Positions 33,063-43,872 of a stretch of 64,000 nt of DNA are shown here, in pieces. Both the position numbers and the translations under genes were made by a program. Location: NCBI GenBank assembly GCA_028753945.1, contig JAPNXP010000001.1, positions 13,940,501 through 14,004,500 on the forward strand. Reading direction: 5' to 3'. The stretch is from Hexactinellida sp. DTS-2022 (lineage: Eukaryota > Porifera > Hexactinellida). Position 1 is the first letter of the stretch. Each line of letters opens with the position of its first letter. Under the pieces are notes generated by a model that ran no database searches, had not been told where the DNA came from, and saw nothing but the letters and a program-made list of their open reading frames with translations.

Positions 33063-35159
33063 GGACAAAATAATTGGGGTATGTAAACCCGTACTCAACC
33101 TCATCCAATGAGACTGCGTCTAAACCAATATGGTAGTCCAGGTAAATATCAGATATGATCAGACAGCGGAACAGATTAGGAGAAAGATGAAGAAGCCAGG
33201 CATGAGTGTATATTGTACTGCAACAAGGTGAACGAGTTGATCAAAGAAACAAGGTAAAGATTATGGAGGGAACATGTCGAGGAAATGGACCCATTGAGTA
33301 AAATACAAAAACGTGGAAATTCATTCAAGCCCTGGATGAAAAAATCAAGAGGCAACAAGAATTCCAGAAAAATAATGTGTCACAACAACATAGAAAGAAT
33401 TAAAGACAGGAGCAAAGCCAACGCATTCATCGCCCATTACGCAGTAATTAGCTCTTTGAAAGAGAACAGAGATGACAGATTTCTACACAAAGACAACTGC
33501 AAATTCCTGCGCACCCTAACAGTTGAGGGGATCGAAAGCCACGAATTCATAGGAACTGAATTGGATGGAACAAGCTGTTAGCAAACAAAAAGTTACCAAG
33601 GCAGACGGTCCTGATGAGATAGCTCAGAGATTTATCACATTCCTCCCCACAAGAGCACGAGAAAGATTATTGATGACATCAACTCCTCCTGGAACCAGGG
33701 AGACACACCAACATCTTGGAGGAGAGCAACCATCATTCGATTCATTCCTACACTAGAGAAGAATAAGGATACTGACAAGATAGAGTCATATAGAGTCATA
33801 TAGACCTGTCAGCTTAATATCATGTCTGGGAAAAGTGATGGAGAGGATGCTGGTCAAGAGATTTATGCACATTATGGTGAAGAACGGCAAACTAAATCCG
33901 AACCTGGCAGGCTTCAGACCGCTACACTCCACAGAAGACCAAACCATCAGATTGTCACAACTGGTACACAGTGGCTTTCAAAATACTACACCATCTGGGA
34001 GAACTGTCCTGGCACTACTGGACTTAAGCATGGCTTTCGACTAGGTTTGGAGATCTGACTTGATTAACAAGCTAATAAAGCTAAGAATCCCGAAAAGGAT
34101 GACAACCTGGATAAGAGGGTTCCTCAGAGACCGGAAAGCTTATGTGAGAGTCGGCAATAGCTTAAGCAAGTCAAGGAAATTTGCCCAAGGAGTACAGCAG
34201 TACTCAGCCCACTACTATTTATCGTATTTATAAACGACTTTACAGAAAGCATAGTCGGAAATGGAGGCATACACGTCAGTATGTTCGCAGACGACATCGC
34301 GTGCTGGGCCACACACACAGAGACAAAACAGTAGCCACCAGTAAGGTACAGCATGCAATAGACAAGGTGGCAGAATGGAGCATTAGATGGAAAATGTAAC
34401 TATACCCTGACAAATGCGAAAGCATACTTCTTACCTAGGATCCGGGAGAGTTCCGATGGAAGAAGAATCTCCAGATTAATGGCAAATGCCTAACCCTACC
34501 TTCTCGGAGTGACCTACGACAGGTCACTAACCTTCACTGAACATACAAAGAGAGTCACATAAGAGATTAATAGAAGAAACTGCATTTTTAGTTAGCTATC
34601 CGGCACTGACTGGGGGTGGAAACCTGCCGAACTCAGGACGGTGTACCAGACAATGTGCAGGTCGATCATCGGATATTGTAGTTCTGCGTGGCAGCCTTGG
34701 CTCTCTGAAAATAACAGCAACAAACTAGAAAGAGCACAGAGGGACGCTGCTCGAGAATGTCAGGACTTCTACTGACTACACCGGTAGAAGCGTTACAAAT
34801 CGAGGCAGACCTCACATCGCTGGAGACACTCGGGATAAGAGCTCAAGCAATTGCCTGGGAGAAATCCGTGAGATTAAGCGCGAACAACCCAAGGAGACAC
34901 TTGACGGAAAATATTCCTAGAAACAGATTAAGAAAGAAGGCCGGGTGGGCAAACGACAGCAGAGAACTCACAAAGGAAAGGAACATCAATGAATGCAACA
35001 AGGAGGAATTAATGCTAGCAATAACTCATCCACCTTGGCTTACAGACTCCAACCTCGCCAACGTTAACATCAACACCGATTTCGTATCGAGAGAAACCCA
35101 GAGCTACAGGGAGCGGAGCACCGAGATTGAGAATAGTCACTTCCCATTAGACTATCCAT

Positions 35160-35479
35160 GGCCTACTTAATATACGGCTAAATATGTTTCCGAGAAGGCC
35201 ATGAAACGAGAAGGCCTATTTCTAATTTTAATTCTAAGCTAGACTATGCCTCATATTGTTAATATTTGCCTTGTATATGGGGTAATCAATCATCGCGAGT
35301 CCAATGGAACCACTTTTGAGAATCTGTGATTTGTGGTTAAGCTGTTTAGGCACCATTTAATGACTCGCCATGATTGATTACCCCATATACAATGCAAACT
35401 ATAACAATAGGAGGCATAGTTTAGCTTAGAGTGAAATTAGAAACTGGCCTTCTCGTTTCATGGCATTCTCGTTTCATGG
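35160..35479. mobile_element. Palindromic element related to the ends of the 60.6-63.9 kb element
   Basis: The left arm begins GGCCTACTTAATATACGGC; the right arm is the complement up to a truncated end (CTCGTTTCATGG). The sequence matches the inverted ends at 60657 and 63901. It lies inside the LINE RNase H and replaces part of it. Confidence 0.75.
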
Positions 35480-35853
35480 ATCCATTAGGAGAGACAGCTC
35501 CTCAGTGATCTGAAATGGCAACCGGGAGGAAGTGACAGTGCTAAAAGGTCCCGCTGGACAAGTAACTATACCTTTACAAGCAGAGTTTGACGCTCTATGA
35601 CTGGCGCTGGAGTGGCTGAAAGGCAGAGCCAGGACCCGAGTGCTGATACTAACAGACAGCAAGGGTATGCTAAAAACATTGCCAAGGGTTCTCTCAACTC
35701 AACATCATGCTCTCAGAGGGTTCATAACCTACTCCAACAAACTGAAGGCCATCTCTACCTGCAGTGGATACCGGGACACACAGGAATTAAAGACAACGAG
35801 AGGGCACATGTGGCAGCGATAGAAGCAAGTGAACTTCCACTGGAAGAAGTATC

Positions 35854-36195
35854 CAGGGCCGCATTAAGGGGGGTGCTATGGGTGCTGCAGCACCAGGGCC
35901 CAGGGCCTGAGGGGGCCCACTAGGGGCCCCGCGTAGCGGGCTTCTAGAGAATTCTCCCCTGAAAATTCGCAAATAGAAAAATATTAGGGCCCGGAGGTTG
36001 CACTTTGCTATATTACATACTGGATTATACTATACCAGGCAGGAATGTCTGGTCATGCTAACCCTTATGAGCATAGAGCACGAGATGTTGCGCAAGCTTG
36101 ATTTGAATGCTGTGGGGTTGGTGGGATGTAAGACATATAGGGGCCCTGGAATTTTGGACAGCACCAGGGCCCAGACGACCCTTAATGCGGCCCTG
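35854..36195. mobile_element. hAT-like MITE, 342 bp
   Basis: Ends CAGGGCCGCATTAAGG and CCTTAATGCGGCCCTG. Flanks GAAGTATC and GAAGTACA match at six of eight positions, consistent with an aged 8-bp duplication. Interior rich in GGGGCCC. Inserted in the LINE. Confidence 0.8.
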
Positions 36196-36356
36196 GAAGT
36201 ACAAGTCCCTTCCTAAGCGTGAGTAACCTCATCACCAAGAAGATGGTACACCCGATATATGTCACCGATCCTACAGGGAGTATACAGAACAAGAATAGAC
36301 CGAAGGACTGAAAGGACATGGACAAATAGGGAATCGACTACCATTAGACAACTCAG

Positions 36357-36702
36357 AAGAAAAACAGGCAATAGAATAGACAAATGATTGATTGGTTAAA
36401 GGAATTTATTTTCAATCAATCAAATTGCAGCCTGAGAAAATCTTTCTATTATGCACAGTAATTGATGAAGTCTGCTAATTCATACTAACAAACCCTCGAA
36501 TTTAATTGGTTAACATATTTTGTCACCTTTAAATGTGTTAATTCTCTTCAAAAACCAATAGATCGTTGTCACAGCACAAAATTACCCCTGTGTACAAATT
36601 TTAAGCTTTCTAGGACTCGTAGTCTTTCAAATTAATTCTGGACAAACACACACACACTGACACACACAAACACACACACACAAGAATTGCGCTTTTAATA
36701 TA
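36357..36702 (-). mobile_element. Helitron 5' half (family F-like)
   Basis: On the minus strand the 5' end is TATATTAAAAGCGCAATTC directly after another element's CTCG. A TG/TTTG microsatellite and the leader follow, ending near 36357 at the LINE. It matches 19436-20840 apart from the foldback. The 3' end is missing. Confidence 0.7.
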
Positions 36703-37091
36703 CGAGCCCTTCGGTCTCGGTCGCTTTGCGACTGTTCGGCGCTTCACGCCTGAATTGACGGCCGCTGCGCGGCCTATCTCTGCCTTGAAACTAATCATAA
36801 ATAATTATACATCTCTGTGGTGTATGTATACTATTAAAACACAAGGCTGGGTGTATATGTGTATGTATATATTCAGTGGCGGCGGAAGCTAATAAAAACT
36901 AGGGGGGCTAACCTGTGTAACTATGTCCACCTTCAAAAAGGAGAACGAAATATTTGGGCGACATATATACTCTATGACTTTTTGAGTATTGTAAATTTTA
37001 CGATTGGCCACAAAATCACAATTAGTATTCGAAATAAGTATTTGCTACATTAAGTATATCAATGTATTTACCATTGTTTGAATAATAAATA
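36703..37091 (-). mobile_element. Helitron 3' end joined head-to-tail, then unassigned sequence
   Basis: Bases 36703-36775 on the minus strand are GC-rich dyads (GGCCGCGCAGCGGCC, GTCGCAAAGCGAC) ending GGGCTCG at 36703. Beyond about 36790 the origin is unclear. A hAT-like end (CAGTGGCGGCGGAAGC) starts near 36875. Confidence 0.55.
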
Positions 37092-37971
37092 CTAGCCAAG
37101 TGACCCGTCGCCTTGCGACGAATTAGTCGGACAGTTGGGATGCGACCCCAATTATAGCCTCTTACAATGCTACGGGTTGCAGCTTGGCTGTTAAATACTT
37201 CCCGATATACAATATTAGTCGCATAGAGCCATTCCCGAGCTTTCTAACAAAACTGTATTGCACTCTTCCCTGCATATCCCTTCCTCCATGCTTCTGCCAT
37301 CAGCGATAGTTTCTATGCTTCCTGGTTTATGACGAAAAGGATTGCCACGGATCACCAACGCGGAATCCAACAACGTTAATGTAAGCTCTCGAGGGGCAAC
37401 CATGCATTTTGGAATCTGCATTCGTTTTGCCTTGCAGGCTTATTACATTGCAGGATTCAGGATTGTTATCAATCCGGCCGGCAACGGTGTGTGGGTGAAC
37501 TGTCTGACTGGATTACGTTGCATGATGTAGTAAATGATTAAGTAAATTTAACAAATTGATTTATTTCAGGCACCGAAATTGGTAGTACACAATAGGATTA
37601 ATATCCCAGTTAGCAGAAACCAATAGGATTTGTATCCCAGTTAGTAGTATCCAATAGGATTAATATCCCAGTTAGCAGTAACCAATAGGATTTGTATCCC
37701 AGTTAGTAGTATCCAATAGGATTAATATCCCAGTTAGAAGTAGCCAATAGGATTAGACCTTTAACAATAGGCTTATATATGCACATTAGTACATAAACAC
37801 AAAATGCTGTGTAATTCTGGAACTAACACCTTTTAGTGGAACCCATTATATTTCCCGAGGTCTCGCTTGGAAGAGCTTTCGATTGATATTTATTTCGTAA
37901 AGATCGGGTAATGTAGCAAAGTGTTACAGGGGCGGACGGACGGACGGACCGAGCTTTCTTAATAATATAGA
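37092..37971 (-). mobile_element. Non-autonomous Helitron family C, complete, 880 bp
   Basis: The 5' end on the minus strand is TCTATATTATTAAGAAAGC (37971) after A. A GTCC repeat run follows. The 3' hairpin CGTCGCAAGGCGACG precedes CTAG (37092-37095) and T. Contains a ~33-bp minisatellite. A minus-strand frame at 37215-37421 is conserved only as DNA in the second copy, so I do not call it a gene. Confidence 0.85.
37587..37757. repeat. ~33-bp minisatellite in Helitron C, about 5 units
   Basis: Units read CCAATAGGATTAATATCCCA or the TTTGTATCCC variant followed by GTTAGYAGTA; the two variants alternate, giving a ~65-bp double unit. Confidence 0.9.
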
Positions 37972-38021
37972 TTCCAAGATCATAGCGAGGACTGACATTT
38001 CATTGTCATATTATAGTTTCA

Positions 38022-38345
38022 CTAGCCGGGTGCCCGCGCTTCGCCGCGGTATTCAAATTCACGGGATGTCTTATAATGAGTTTATGATTTGAAATATGAC
38101 GGATATCTAATATTACGGATGTGTAATATGACGGATGTGAAATGTGAAATATGACGGATATAACATAAGTTAACAATATTGTAAACAGTTGTATTAATAT
38201 TACGGGGACCATAGGAATGAGACTATTGAGTATTGACAACTCATTGCAAGCTGAAATTTTAATGGTAAAATCATGTCAGCTATAGCAAGGGGCATTCAAT
38301 TGTTGTTTTCTTTCATACACAATTAACCCATTGAATTATAGACCA
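38022..38345 (-). mobile_element. Helitron family D, short copy
   Basis: 3' end on the minus strand: CCGCGGCGAAGCGCGGG hairpin, then CTAG (38022-38025) and T. The body has GACGGATGTG repeats matching 16150-16395. The 5' end is not resolved; similarity stops near 38340. Confidence 0.7.
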
Positions 38346-39259
38346 ATTAAACTCGAGTTAGAATAATGTGAAAACTCTGCAATCTGATAGGTCAAGGTCG
38401 GTACCCTCGTAAGTGTGATAAATATGCATATGGTAAATTGAAAATTATGCATTACATTGACTTTAAAATATCATATTTGGATTCCTCATACACTGAAATC
38501 TAGATTGCACGTTTGAAATGTTTTACTAGCAGCACTGTGAACTTTTGATAATTCCCATAGAAATGTATGGGAAGGTGCCAAAAAAACAACATCAACAAAT
38601 ACTACAAAATTGAATATCAAGTGGCTGGTGACACTCAGTGACGTAGCTAAGGTTTCGGGGGCCCGGTTCAAACGCATTTTGACGAAGTATGACTGAAGTA
38701 TATCTGATGTCTGCATATGGATAATTTTGGAACCTTTCAGCATACCTGCCAACCCTACAGGGATTCCCTGTACAGTATATAATTCAATGCTTTCTCATTT
38801 CCAAAGTGATAATTTTTCCATATAAGTGTATAGAAATTCCCAGGACGAGCGAGCGCAGCGAGCGAGAACATTTTTGGGAGGTGTACATTGATTTAACCAA
38901 TGATAGGGAAAAATTGGAGCCCTGTACAGGAATATGACTCAAATAGGTTGACAGATCATAGAATTGTAACACATTTGTTCAGATTAGCGAAGCTACCGAA
39001 GGTTCACTAAATACTTGAGATGTAACTTTGTGTAATCGGATTATCTAATACACATAGATACGATAATAACGCTCTTATATTGAGTAATAATGTAATAAGA
39101 ATTGAGTGCTGAGGTTAAAAGTTTTGTCTTGGATATTTGTTAGAATAGATAAATAAGGATTTTAAATGAATATATTATTAACATGGAAATTCGAAAATAT
39201 TAATTTGAATTAAATCTGACAATATTCAGAAAAAATTAGAGATTATTAAAATCGGTATA
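38346..39259. other. No gene seen; MITE ends
   Basis: A hAT-like end CAGTGACGTAGCTAAGG lies near 38636. CATACCTGCCAACCCTAC near 38750 begins a degenerate TIR element ending around 38965. A GCGAGCGAGCGCAGC-type run is at about 38845. No coding frame of note. Confidence 0.45.
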
Positions 39260-39438
39260 CAGTGGAACCTCTTTTAAACGAACACCAACGGACTGAAATT
39301 TGTTCGCTATATCCGGAGTTCGAATTAATAGGGGTAATACCCATTGAATAGCTATTGTAGGGACCTGATTTTGTGGAACTTTTGTTCGTCTTATCCGGGA
39401 ATTCGTATTAAATGTGTTCGACTAACGAGGTTCTACTG
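39260..39438. mobile_element. pogo/Tigger-like MITE, 179 bp
   Basis: Ends CAGTGGAACCTCTTTTAAAC and the complement of CTAACGAGGTTCTACTG are flanked by TA (39258-39259, 39439-39440). Non-coding; lies just beyond the 3' end of the NLR gene. Confidence 0.85.
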
Positions 39439-39625
39439 TATATCGAATTCTATGTATAATTGAATTAAACAGGGGGTAAAAGAAATTAATTTATTCACCA
39501 ACAGAAATGAAAATAGATAATACATTTCTATATCTATAGAGTGTATATATACAATACACTGGAATATAGTAAATCATAAGTAGAAAAACAAGTTGGGAAG
39601 ATGAATACTCATAACATTAGGTATC

Positions 39626-42600
39626 TCACAACAGTTTCACTTCAACAGAGAATAGCTCTGCTGTTTGCTGGAGTAGCTGTAGCGGGCTGGGATCGGGGAG
39701 AGAGAGCTCAGGCTTGTCTAGCGTGAGTAGGCGTAGATACGGGAGTGTGTGGATAAGCATGAAAATAGGCTCACACGAGTCGGAAGTTAGTTCGCAACCA
39801 TAGATCGTTAAGCTACGAATAGCTGGGTGTTTATACAGACTCTTGCACAGTTCCATTAGTCCTGTGTCCTGCAAGGAGATAGCAAAGAGACTCAATTCCA
39901 CAAGAGACTGAAGATAGGGGATAGCAGTGTCCCAGCAGCTGATATCATCTGAGGTGAATGGAATAGCAAATAGCTTTAGTGATACCAGATTACAACAGGA
40001 TTGAATTGGGGAAAAGATGCTGGTACAGCTGTTCAATCCGACTGATGGTAAATGTTGTAAGCATATTTCCATCAATGAAGTGGTATTATTAGCAATTAGG
40101 TTTATGAGAAGGTCTTGATAATTCTCCCTAAGAGGAGGCTTAACAGTTGTTAATAGCGCTAGAGAACTGAGACTGTAGTTAGTCTGTAGGTTAGGAAGGA
40201 CAGCGTAGGGATCCTTATTGTACCATTCTAACTCTTCCAGGGAGGAGAGGCCTGATAGTATGTCTGTTGTCTCTGGCAGGTATGATTTAGAATCCCATAT
40301 GTACAGCCCCTTAATAGCTCTGTTGTTGGATATCAGTGGCAGCAGAATAGACCAATCAGAATCATCTGATTTGGGGAAATAGAATAGATTCTCAATGCTA
40401 GCAAACTGATTGGTCAAATGTGTCAGCATTTCATTGGATATTGCGGATTTGTGTAAACTAATGCTTCCAGTCAATGTATTGCTTGTTGTTAGGAAGAGAG
40501 GATTGGAATGCAGACTCTCTGTTAGATCACACTCATGGAGGCTAATACTGATCTTATAGTTAATTGGTGTATCAGCAGAGAATAGGAGGCTCGTATACGA
40601 TTGGATTGTCTCTGTATCTGTTCCATAAAATGCAATGGCTAGGTAGTGTAGGCTGCAGGAGGAGAGCTGATGCAGTAGTAGACTGAACTGGTTAGGATTA
40701 ATTAGAGATGTCTGAATATATAGGATTTCTAATTGGCAGAAGTAATTCAGTGACTGCAGAAAACAATGACATTCATTTGGTGCGATGGATCTATCGAAAA
40801 TGAAGTTCACATGTTCTGGCAACAGAGCAATAAAATATTCGAAATACTCTTTCATTGAGCGAGAGTTAGTTTCCACTATTAGTGTGCAAATGAGTAGATA
40901 GACCTGAGTAAATTGACTCCAGTCAGAGACACCGATTATATTGGTTAAGTATCCGAGTTGATGTACCATAGGTATACCGATTAGTGGCATTGTATCTGGT
41001 ATAATATTGCCGCAGATAATGGGCACGAGACAGGCAGCTCTATCCGATAGCAGACCGCATAGGAACCTCACTACCATCCTATACATTGCGAACACCTCCT
41101 CACTACTCACGATGAATCGAACTATTATGCATTCAACTGTCCATGTCTTGTTGCTGAGATGCACTGCAGCAATGTACTCTTGCAGTGTCAAGTGAGCAAA
41201 GGTCCAAACATTCACTTTCTGGCCTAGCTTTAGAACCTTCACTTGTACCTGCATAATGCCTAGTCGCTCAGTCTTGTGGTCTCGGGAGTCTACGCGAATC
41301 GACACATCCTCTTCTCTGCAGCTGAGCTCCCTGTGGAATATTCCTTCGTAGGCTTCCTTTCCTATGCAGTCTATGCAGGCTAGGATGGATGGATGGAATT
41401 GTGCCATGCGCTCTACCCGCGTTAATCGCTTCAGTCCCATGCGATGCAATTGCCGCCTTATTATGTACACAATCAGTGCGGAGTAGAGTTGTGTAAGTGT
41501 CTGAGATAGAATGTCGTTTGTGGCGTTAAATAGCGACGAGAAGAGACTAGCGTTAACTGGCACTAGTGACAACTGATTAATTTCATCGTGTCGGAAGAAC
41601 AGCTCCTTTGTGTCTCTCAGTTTATCAACCGTGCTAATCCTCTTCTCAAAGTAGCTGTCTCTGTCTGGGGGAGAGAACCCCAGCACCTGGAAGCTGGAGT
41701 CCACGCTCAAGGCCTGACCGTGTTCCTCTCTGATGTCATTCCACGCGCCGGGCCTGCTGGTCACAAGTAGCGTTGCGCGGTTAAGGACACGTTTCTGCAG
41801 CAGGAAGTACAGCAGTGTCGTTTTGAATGGAACATCCTTGATGAATTCGTCCACTCCATCAATGATTATTAGGACACCTTCTCCTCCTGTCTTAGTCAGA
41901 TGTTTCGCTAGGGATTTCGACCATTTGATGCCCATTGGCATTGCATATGAAAACCATTTCTGGATGAATTCTTGGTCGATTTCCTTCTCGGCGTCTTGTC
42001 TAGATTTCTCCATGCCGTGCCACTCCTCACTGCGACACTGTATCGATATGACGTAACTGAAATTAGTGTGGGTGGCATTTCCATACTGGAGGGCTAGGTA
42101 TTTGCACAGGAATGTTTTGCCAGAACCAGGATTCCCTATCAGGCAAAATACTTTGGGTTCAGTCGGATCATGCTGGGAAATAATGGCAATGAAATCAACC
42201 ACTTTCAAAGCCTTTTCTTTTTGGTTCATGGACCTTAGGAAAGCAATTTCGTTTAGGCTGGTCTCTTCATTTTCCTTAACTCTCATTATTTCCTCTTCCA
42301 CAATGGTTAGAGGTGTATAGACGGATTCCAATTTGGTGCTTTCCTCATCATCAAAGTGTATGTACACATTTGCATTTTGCTGGACGGTATACTCCCTCAG
42401 TCTCTTAACCCAGTTTGTTTTAAACTCTTTTTCATCTGTTTCCAGTTCATTCAGTAATTTGCTCTCAAATTCAGCTTTTTTCATTCTATGGAACACTGGG
42501 GCGTATTGTTGAATTTTCTCAACAACATCATGCCGTTCTATTGCCACCATCATATTGCACAGGTCCTCTAGATTAGGGGTTATGAGCCCTTTCTCTATGG

Positions 42601-43030
42601 ACAGTTGAAATGCAGTCTCGAAGTCGATTTTATTTGGTACTCTTTCGGATAGTCCTGTGTCAACGATAAGTTTCCACTCTTTGGATTCAACTTCCGTTCT
42701 TAGCAGGTTTACAAATGATTCGGGGGACAAAGCTGGTCCCATTACCTGCGTTTGTTTGGCCGAGATGATATTTAACCAGGAAAGCCCCTCTGCATATGGT
42801 TTCAGTTCGGGTCTTTCTATGGTGCCTAGTGCGTCGAGAAACATTTTGGGTTCAAACTGAAACTGACCATATTTCAAAGAAAATAGGAATTCCAAAGGGT
42901 CAGTTCCGGTTCTTTCGATTATAGCGGATGGAATCGCGAGCAAGGTCTGTAACATTTTGATATTTTGCGGCGTTAACTCGGAGGCTATCTTTTTCATTGT
43001 TTTGGTCTCATTCACGTTAATTTGTGCCAT
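39626..43030 (-). CDS. NLR-type innate immune receptor (death-fold-like, NACHT, LRR), 1134 aa
   Basis: A cytoplasmic receptor of the NOD-like class: the NACHT ATPase oligomerises on sensing and the N-terminus recruits signalling partners. Two N-terminal segments (residues ~15-85 and ~105-178) have the helix pattern of death-effector-like folds; the second has NLEDLCNMMVAIERHDVV, close to DED helix 5-6. The NACHT domain shows P-loop GNPGSGKT (299-306), Walker B LIIIDGVDEF (387-396) and TSRPGA (424-429). FAHLTLQEYIAAVHL (611-625) is the conserved box after the winged helix. From ~760 to 1125 weak leucine-rich repeats follow. The frame is uninterrupted and intronless. A good splice acceptor ends 4 bases before the ATG, so a 5' exon is possible. 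Domain calls for NACHT and LRR are firm; the N-terminal fold is inferred. Confidence 0.92.
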   Translation of the reverse strand: MAQINVNETKTMKKIASELTPQNIKMLQTLLAIPSAIIERTGTDPLEFLFSLKYGQFQFEPKMFLDALGTIERPELKPYAEGLSWLNIISAKQTQVMGPALSPESFVNLLRTEVESKEWKLIVDTGLSERVPNKIDFETAFQLSIEKGLITPNLEDLCNMMVAIERHDVVEKIQQYAPVFHRMKKAEFESKLLNELETDEKEFKTNWVKRLREYTVQQNANVYIHFDDEESTKLESVYTPLTIVEEEIMRVKENEETSLNEIAFLRSMNQKEKALKVVDFIAIISQHDPTEPKVFCLIGNPGSGKTFLCKYLALQYGNATHTNFSYVISIQCRSEEWHGMEKSRQDAEKEIDQEFIQKWFSYAMPMGIKWSKSLAKHLTKTGGEGVLIIIDGVDEFIKDVPFKTTLLYFLLQKRVLNRATLLVTSRPGAWNDIREEHGQALSVDSSFQVLGFSPPDRDSYFEKRISTVDKLRDTKELFFRHDEINQLSLVPVNASLFSSLFNATNDILSQTLTQLYSALIVYIIRRQLHRMGLKRLTRVERMAQFHPSILACIDCIGKEAYEGIFHRELSCREEDVSIRVDSRDHKTERLGIMQVQVKVLKLGQKVNVWTFAHLTLQEYIAAVHLSNKTWTVECIIVRFIVSSEEVFAMYRMVVRFLCGLLSDRAACLVPIICGNIIPDTMPLIGIPMVHQLGYLTNIIGVSDWSQFTQVYLLICTLIVETNSRSMKEYFEYFIALLPEHVNFIFDRSIAPNECHCFLQSLNYFCQLEILYIQTSLINPNQFSLLLHQLSSCSLHYLAIAFYGTDTETIQSYTSLLFSADTPINYKISISLHECDLTESLHSNPLFLTTSNTLTGSISLHKSAISNEMLTHLTNQFASIENLFYFPKSDDSDWSILLPLISNNRAIKGLYIWDSKSYLPETTDILSGLSSLEELEWYNKDPYAVLPNLQTNYSLSSLALLTTVKPPLRENYQDLLINLIANNTTSLMEICLQHLPSVGLNSCTSIFSPIQSCCNLVSLKLFAIPFTSDDISCWDTAIPYLQSLVELSLFAISLQDTGLMELCKSLYKHPAIRSLTIYGCELTSDSCEPIFMLIHTLPYLRLLTLDKPELSLPDPSPLQLLQQTAELFSVEVKLL

Positions 43031-43034
43031 TTTC

Positions 43035-43060
43035 CTGTAAATGCAATTTGATTAATATTC
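43035..43060 (-). promoter_or_regulatory. Candidate splice acceptor before the NLR start codon
   Basis: On the minus strand TTGCATTTACAG precedes GAAAATGG, with a TATTAATC branch-like site about 20 bases further up. This suggests an upstream non-coding exon, or coding exon, beyond 43036. No clear donor or upstream exon was identified. Confidence 0.5.
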
Positions 43061-43390
43061 AACATTTTACAATGCAGTTATTTTAATAACATCTATGAAG
43101 CTACTTTTATGATGCTAGACCAATTTTTATATGCATCATGTCGAAAATATTTACACAGGATATTTTCTAATTTACAATTATTTGTGTGACTATCATGAAT
43201 TACATTATTCAATTATTACTGATGCACTTTGAATTTTACTCTGGAAACTGATATAAACAGTTGTGTTAGTGTGCATTACAATAAAATTTGAATTGTGAGT
43301 TAACGACAAGAGATTCCACTGGATCCCCAAGTTTCCAAACCGCTCAATATAGGTACTTTAACGCATATGATTCACCAATTAGACTCAATC
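43061..43390. other. Upstream of the NLR gene, no gene seen
   Basis: AT-rich. A TTTATATCAG stretch on the minus strand near 43255 could be a weak TATA element. Nothing else stands out. Confidence 0.4.
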
Positions 43391-43863
43391 GTGACCTACG
43401 TTATAATAAGGCCTGTTCACTAGTGTTAAATTTTGGACCATGGATGTCGTTTAAGTCCATTGATTCTTTTTAGAATAAATGTTATAGTCAGAGATAATTA
43501 ACCAAGTAGTAATCCAGAAGAAGTAAAATATTATTGGGCTTAATACCAAGCACATTTGAGGTAAATGAATGTTGCAATAGTACAAAATATTAAAGAAAAC
43601 ATTAAAGTGAATATAAGTTTTTAGCAAATAAACATTTGAAGAACAATAACAACTAATTGGGTTTAACTTTCTTTATTTTTCGAGAATTTTCGACATTAAC
43701 CGACTGCAAAGGTTGCAAGGCATTCATATTTTTTGTTCTAGATTTCTACTTGGTTAATTATCTCTGACTATAACATTTATTGTAAAAGAATCAATGGACT
43801 TAAACGACATCCATGGTCCAAAATGTAACACTAGTGAACAGGCCTTTTTTTAACGTAGGTCAC
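43391..43863. mobile_element. Mutator-like MITE, 473 bp, 9-bp target duplication
   Basis: ~105-bp inverted ends beginning GTGACCTACGTTA. GACTCAATC is present at 43382-43390 and 43864-43872. Non-coding centre. The 9-bp duplication supports a MULE origin. Confidence 0.85.
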
Positions 43864-43872
43864 GACTCAATC

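Larger units (their letters stand above)
33285..36230 (+). pseudogene. Retrotransposon reverse transcriptase and RNase H, broken
   Basis: RT blocks read in order: KADGPDEI (33597), PVSLISCLGKVMERML (33805-33850), AGFRPLHSTEDQ (33910), LLDLSMAFD followed by a TAG at 34042 where KVW is expected, then SMFADD, the catalytic FADD box, at 34277-34294. RNase H has DSKGMLKTL (35652) and WIPGHTGIKDNERAH (35764-35808), its last part displaced beyond the hAT insertion (KYKSLPKRE near 36198). Several shifts and stops confirm inactivity. The first RNase H block (TDGS) is missing where the palindromic element sits. Confidence 0.85.
32222..36356 (+). mobile_element. Decayed non-LTR retrotransposon (I-like, with RNase H)
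   Basis: It begins soon after the Helitron remnant with GGCGCTCTGATCACTGG. It has a CAACAC-rich coding repeat, PHD-like fingers, reverse transcriptase and RNase H, in that order. The ~220 bases between fingers and RT are too short for an apurinic endonuclease, which has probably been deleted. It is broken by frameshifts and by two insertions (35160-35479, 35854-36195). RNase H after RT suggests the I superfamily. Confidence 0.8.

Noticed and set aside
37215-37421. 68-aa minus-strand frame in Helitron C
   Set aside because: The corresponding region in the second copy (17854-18225) has indels that break the frame; conservation looks like DNA-level element identity, not coding.
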